Shown: positions 59,761 to 64,000 of the stretch, piece by piece
Position numbering within the stretch: the stretch's first letter is position 1
Layout of the letters: every line of letters starts with the position of its first letter
Source of the DNA: Eonycteris spelaea
Lineage: Eukaryota > Chordata > Mammalia > Chiroptera > Pteropodidae
DNA: 64,000 bases
Direction: 5' to 3'
Assembly: GCA_003508835.1 (NCBI GenBank)
Contig: PUFA01000003.1
Location: forward strand, 17,957,501 to 18,021,500
Notes under the pieces: generated by a model
The model's input: the letters and a program-made list of their open reading frames with translations, nothing else
What the model was told of the DNA's origin: nothing
Database searches by the model: none
Translations under genes and position numbers: made by a program

Positions 59761-60499
59761 ATATGATGAAAAATAGGTTGCTTTTCATTAGAGTTATATT
59801 TTGATGTTATTTCCCCAATTTCTAAAAACATTAAGTCCAATCAAATCCAAACAGGAGGCTTATTAATTTGAGAATACTTTTATTCAAGTGAATATGGCAA
59901 AACAAATTGTGATAACAGTCCAAAAAAATTCTGAAATATAGGGTCTAAGAGATACTAACACATAACAGAAATCCAATAATTAAAATAGGTTTATACTGGC
60001 CCACTAATACTTTGACCAATGGGGCAAATAGCAATTCAGAAATTAAGACTAAGGTATGTAAGGCTGTATTAAATGATGGAGGCAGTACTGTAAGTCTGTG
60101 GAGAAGACTAAGAATGTTGGTGAGACTACTGACTAACAACCAGGGTAGGAGGGTGGAGTGATCCTACCTTAATGGGATCATCTACTCCCAACCTAAAATT
60201 TCTTCCCATCCCCAATATTCCTCACATAATTCAATCCTTTACCTTCATAGCACTTAACACTTAATATGCAATTCTTCACTGTCTCCCACACTGAAAGCGC
60301 TCTGTTCACTATTTTAGACTCAGTATCTGACAAATAGCAGGTATTTATTAACTACTGTGTTGAATAAATTCATGAAGGAATGCACCATGGAATGAAGAAC
60401 TACACAGGAAAGGGAGGGAAAAAATCAAATCTTAAAAGTACCTGACAGAAACAAGTAAATGTTCACATAAAATGTCTGGGACTTTCTAAACATATCAAA

Positions 60500-61490
60500 G
60501 ACAGAAATTCAAAGTGAAAGGACAGACTTGATGAAATAAAAATTCAAAGTTTCTGAATGAGAAAAATATCACAATAAATACAATTAGAAGGCAAAAAGAG
60601 AAAATATATCTAACACATGTGGACAGAGGAATGAATGTCCTCAAAATATAATGATCACTTATAAATCAGTAGGAAAACTATAATCACAGAACAAAATGGG
60701 AGGAAATAAAGAAATACGAAGAGGTAATTTATAAAAGATTATTAATAAAACAACCATTATATGGATGAAGAAATGTCTGTAATTCTTATAATACAAGAAA
60801 TAGAAATCAAATAAGATCTCTTTTCAACTAAGAAATTGGTAAAGGCATTTAAAAAATAAAATTTTAAATGATAAAACTGGTAAGACGACTTGGAATTAGT
60901 AGGCTTCTAATACACTACTTGCAGGAGAGCCAAATGACTTACTAGGAAAGAGTAAAAGAGTTTACTCCTTTTGGGAGGAACCTTAATAGTAAATGCCTTA
61001 AAATTACATAGTCTCTTTGATTCGGCGTTGCAATTTCTAAGAACCTAAGGAAAAATCCATAGACACACATATAAAAGCTTCAAAAATGTTCATATCACAA
61101 AGCAACTTAAAACAGAAAAAGCAGAAGCAAACTATACAGGCCATAACAGAAAAATGTTTAAATACTTAGTAGTATACCCATAAAATAGAATATCAAGTAT
61201 TTAGAAAACACACCTAAAATATTAATGGGCAAAGGAGTATGACATAATGCAACTTATTCTCAAATGGTTCAAAAGAATTCTAAATATAGTAATAATCATC
61301 TCCTCCCTCTGCACACACATGCACACCAAAAATGTGTACATGCACATATATTAAGAGGGAATGTGATAAAACAAACATGACAGAATGTTAACAAATTGAC
61401 CCACATGGGTCAAAGTTACAGGCTCCTTGTGCTACTGTTGCAACTTCTCTGTAAGTTCAAAATTATTTGAAAATCATTTAAAAAAAATTT
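60500..61490 (+). mobile_element. L1/HAL1-like old copy with 3' end
   Basis: The 3' end CTACTGTTGCAACTTCTCTG, AAGTTCAAAATTATTTG and an A-rich tail are those of old L1/HAL1 elements. The upstream part is AT-rich and weakly L1-like. Confidence 0.55.
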
Positions 61491-62307
61491 TTAAGTAAAA
61501 ACCCAGTGAAGTAAAAGTTTATAGAGAGAAAAGTCAAAGTACCATTCTCTCTTCGCTGCCTCATTCCTCTCTATAGTAATACTCTTTTAAAAACCTAAAA
61601 TGTTATACAAGTAATTTTAAAGATCTAGAATATTTTCACTCTATATCAAGTGAAAATCGTATGTACAGACAAGTCATTATATAAAATATAATTTCAATCT
61701 TTTTAATACATTAGTAACAAAATCATCACTATAGAATGGTTATAGAATGATTTTACTCTCTTAATTATATTTTCTAAATCTCATAGTGATGCATGGATGA
61801 CATATGTTATTTTTTAATAAGTGTTATTCAAAAAAAGGGTACCTCACTTAATTGGTTCATATTTTCCTTAATTCTGACATCTGCAATATGATATGAGAGA
61901 GAATGCTTAAGAGTTTGGACTCGAGTCAAAAAAAACTTGGGTATGAATTCCAGTTTTGAACTTACCAGCTATGCAACACAATTCTATCTACCCTATTACT
62001 CTGCATTTCTGCATAGACCCTATTTGATCTGCAAGAGTTTTAGGTAAGCAAAATGATACCACTAAGTGAGTGGACTTTCCCCACTTTCCTAAGGGCAATG
62101 ATACAAGATCTTGGGAAGCAAAAAGAAAAGAAACTACTCAACCTCTTGCCCTCAACAAAAATCATAAACAAAAGAGCCACTAAACAGTTTAAAAAGAAAA
62201 CTGAATATAATTAAGTATAAAGCAGAAAACAAATACCTGGACTTTGTGCTAGAGCGGAATTTACTTGAGGTTGTATTGAATGGAGACATAGCCAACATTA
62301 TACTTAC

Positions 62308-62464
62308 CCATCTAAAATTAGACTTTCATAGGCAGCTTTTTTGTCACATACAGGACAAATCCAAGTGGGCTTCTTCTCATTCATTTGCAGATAAAGGGCA
62401 GCATCAAAACACTGTAGATGTGTACAAGTCACTGCACGGCATGGGATTGTCAGCCTCATTTTCC
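62308..62464 (-). CDS. PIAS2: PIAS2 exon encoding the SP-RING zinc finger
   Basis: This 157-base exon opens with GG of a split Gly codon and encodes [11 protein letters not shown] through ..[10 protein letters not shown], ending with GG of the next Gly. It is the core of the SP-RING (Siz/PIAS RING), which binds the SUMO-charged E2 UBC9 and drives SUMO transfer. Zinc-ligand residues are visible as Cys and His in VTCTHLQC and as the paired cysteines in WICPVCD. Splice sites are TATAGTTAG| on the 5' side and |GTAAGTATAA on the 3' side. Every codon is intact and no residue known to be critical is missing. Human numbering would place it near residues 349-401. Confidence 0.96.
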
Positions 62465-64000
62465 CTAACTATAGAACAGGAAAGAGAATGTGGGAAACCA
62501 TTTCAGAAAGGAGAACAAAGCCTCAAAGGGAAAAGCCAGCCATAAAAGTCTGAAGAAGTCATATAAGAAGATCAAAATGAGAAAGAAATTCAAACCAGAA
62601 TTTCCATCAAGATCGATGAGTATTTTATGAGTATTCATTGATTGCCCTATAACTTTTAAAAGACAGTTTCACTTTTGGAAAATGGTAATGTAAATTCACA
62701 GGTAGAAAAAGATACATGAAAACACCTCTTTCTCACCTGTTCCCCTATTCTGAGAGGACCATTGTTATTTGTCTCTCGAATGTCCTTTCATAGATGAAAG
62801 GACATACTTGATTATACGCATAATCAAGTATGCTTAAAATAACACTTCCCCACAAATAGTGGCATACATACGCACAATTCTGAACCCTCTGTCACATGAT
62901 GTAACTTGGTGACTGTCTCATATATATCAGTACATAAAAAACTACCACGATATGAAGGTATCATAATTGGGATGAAGTTTATGACATGAAGGATCAGAAC
63001 ATATGACTAAAGGTTTGTACACAGCTTATGAGAGAAGGAGGTCCAGGGTCCAAACACATGCCCTCTAGGGCCTCTGCCACCACTTCAAGGCATTAATGTC
63101 CACCCCTGCTGGGAGTGCAGACCCCTCTGGGTTTGATAATCCCAGGTTCCCAATTTCTAAACAATCATAATTTCATGTAATTCTATTCCTTTTCAATAAA
63201 GGTAAGTTAAAGTTAATGATAATTTTAAAAATAAAGCTTCAGAAAGAAATATATATGCAAACACCACTTTCCTGGGTGATAGAGAGGACTTAATCAGGAT
63301 ATTTATACTTTAGATCAATGTGGCCATATGGTATACTGTTAAGATAAATGGAATAAAGTCAGAAGACCAAAATTTTTATCCGATTCTACTATTAGTCATT
63401 ACTGTGTGATTTGGGTTAACCAACCTTTCGTTCTCAGTTTCCTGATCTGCAAAATGGGAACGACTCCCATATAGGTTTGCCAAGCAGGTGAACAAAGGAG
63501 CACACAATAGGAACTCAAATTATTCCCTTCTCTCTTTCTCCGACACAATCCTCTCTCCATTTAAAAAACCATACATTTTTCACAACGGTGGCTGGTCACC
63601 AAATGCCCCCAAACTACATTATAAATTTCTGATTCTATATAAAGTCCCTCTCCTACGGAAAGGATCACATCCAACAGTACTGATTTTAAAGAAGCCTTCA
63701 CACACTATTCCTGACCTCTCGCATCTCTTGGTACTCCAGCAGCACGAGATTATATGTGGTTAAGTATAGTCTTCTGCTTTTTCAAACTAGACTATTAACT
63801 TTCTGAAACCTTCTCATCAAGTCTTCAGTATATTCTCCCACAATTAGCTCAGTACCAAACACAAAGGAGGCTCTCAGAGTTGCTGACTGTTTCTCCCCCA
63901 TAGTCTCTATGTAAGGATATAAAATAAATATTATTGTGCAATTCAGATGTACATTACAAATTAATTAAAGACATCTCACACATTCTAACTCATTAAAGCA
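62465..64000 (-). other. PIAS2: PIAS2 intron upstream of the SP-RING exon (partial)
   Basis: No exon is visible up to the right edge. The intron contains two adjacent perfect palindromes at 62780-62832, a MIR-like piece near 63395-63470 and L2-like 3' sequence near 63770-63870. Confidence 0.7.

Larger units (their letters stand above)
56736..62307 (-). other. PIAS2: PIAS2 intron between SP-RING exon and next exon
   Basis: The intron is filled by decayed plus-strand L1 (about 57.2-59.76 kb), an L2-like 3' end near 60.28-60.39 kb, an L1/HAL1-like copy (about 60.5-61.49 kb) and a MIR-like piece near 61.9-62.0 kb. The stretch 59.8-60.25 kb holds nothing I recognise. Confidence 0.7.
38170..64000 (-). 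other. PIAS2: PIAS2 gene, 3' portion
   Basis: Seven coding exons on the minus strand spell the second half of PIAS2 (PIASx, Miz1), a nuclear SUMO E3 ligase and transcriptional co-regulator of steroid receptors and STAT pathways. In transcript order they are 62464-62308 (SP-RING), 56735-56602, 55074-54903 (SUMO-interacting motif), 48251-48112, then either 46677-46607 (alpha end) or 44129-44092 and 41452-41273 (beta end). Exon sizes 157, 134, 172, 140, 38 and 180 join in phase at every junction. If numbering follows the 621-residue human beta form, the window covers about residues 349-621. The SAP domain and PINIT region lie upstream, beyond the right edge. Confidence 0.95.

Overview
The window is mammalian nuclear DNA. 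It has short exons with consensus splice sites inside long introns, one CpG island, and many decayed L1, L2, MIR, MaLR-type LTR, Tigger and hAT copies, with (CA)n microsatellites. There is no Alu, B1/B2, Bov-tA or carnivore tRNA-Lys SINE. Two retroposed 5S rRNA copies and the form of the youngest L1 3' end fit a laurasiatherian. A megabat is possible because 5S-derived SINEs are known there, but this is inference. The gene order ST8SIA5 (minus), then PIAS2 (minus), matches the synteny I recall from human chromosome 18q21.

Layout. 1-7101: first intron and first coding exon of ST8SIA5, a Golgi alpha-2,8-polysialyltransferase, read leftwards from a CpG-island promoter (about 6880-7990). About 8.0-38.1 kb: intergenic. 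It is dominated by nested repeats: an LTR inside an antisense L1 at 9.3-10.5 kb; a hAT/L1/tRNA-fragment stack at 14.36-15.26 kb; two antisense L1 pieces at 23.6-25.95 kb; a Tigger inside an L1 at 30.5-31.55 kb; a 5S rRNA retrocopy with a perfect target duplication at 32.0-32.2 kb. Low-repeat stretches (about 10.5-11.35 and 27.45-27.9 kb) are candidate regulatory DNA.

38.17-64.0 kb: the 3' part of PIAS2, an SP-RING SUMO E3 ligase, on the minus strand. I resolve six constitutive or beta-isoform coding exons (62308-62464, 56602-56735, 54903-55074, 48112-48251, 44092-44129, 41273-41452). There is also an alternative terminal exon (46607-46677) that encodes the C-terminus of the shorter PIASx-alpha form. 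All exon lengths and phases join without a break. An RPS25 processed pseudogene and several L1/HAL1-like copies lie in PIAS2 introns.

The two genes are not functionally linked; they are neighbours transcribed in the same direction. The most interesting signals beyond the genes are the PIASx-alpha terminal exon with AATAAA six bases past its stop, the triple target-site copies around the L1 and tRNA-Met fragment, the 5S retrocopies, a double perfect palindrome at 62780-62832 and an isolated 16-bp perfect hairpin at 8638-8685. I found no convincing wholly new system.
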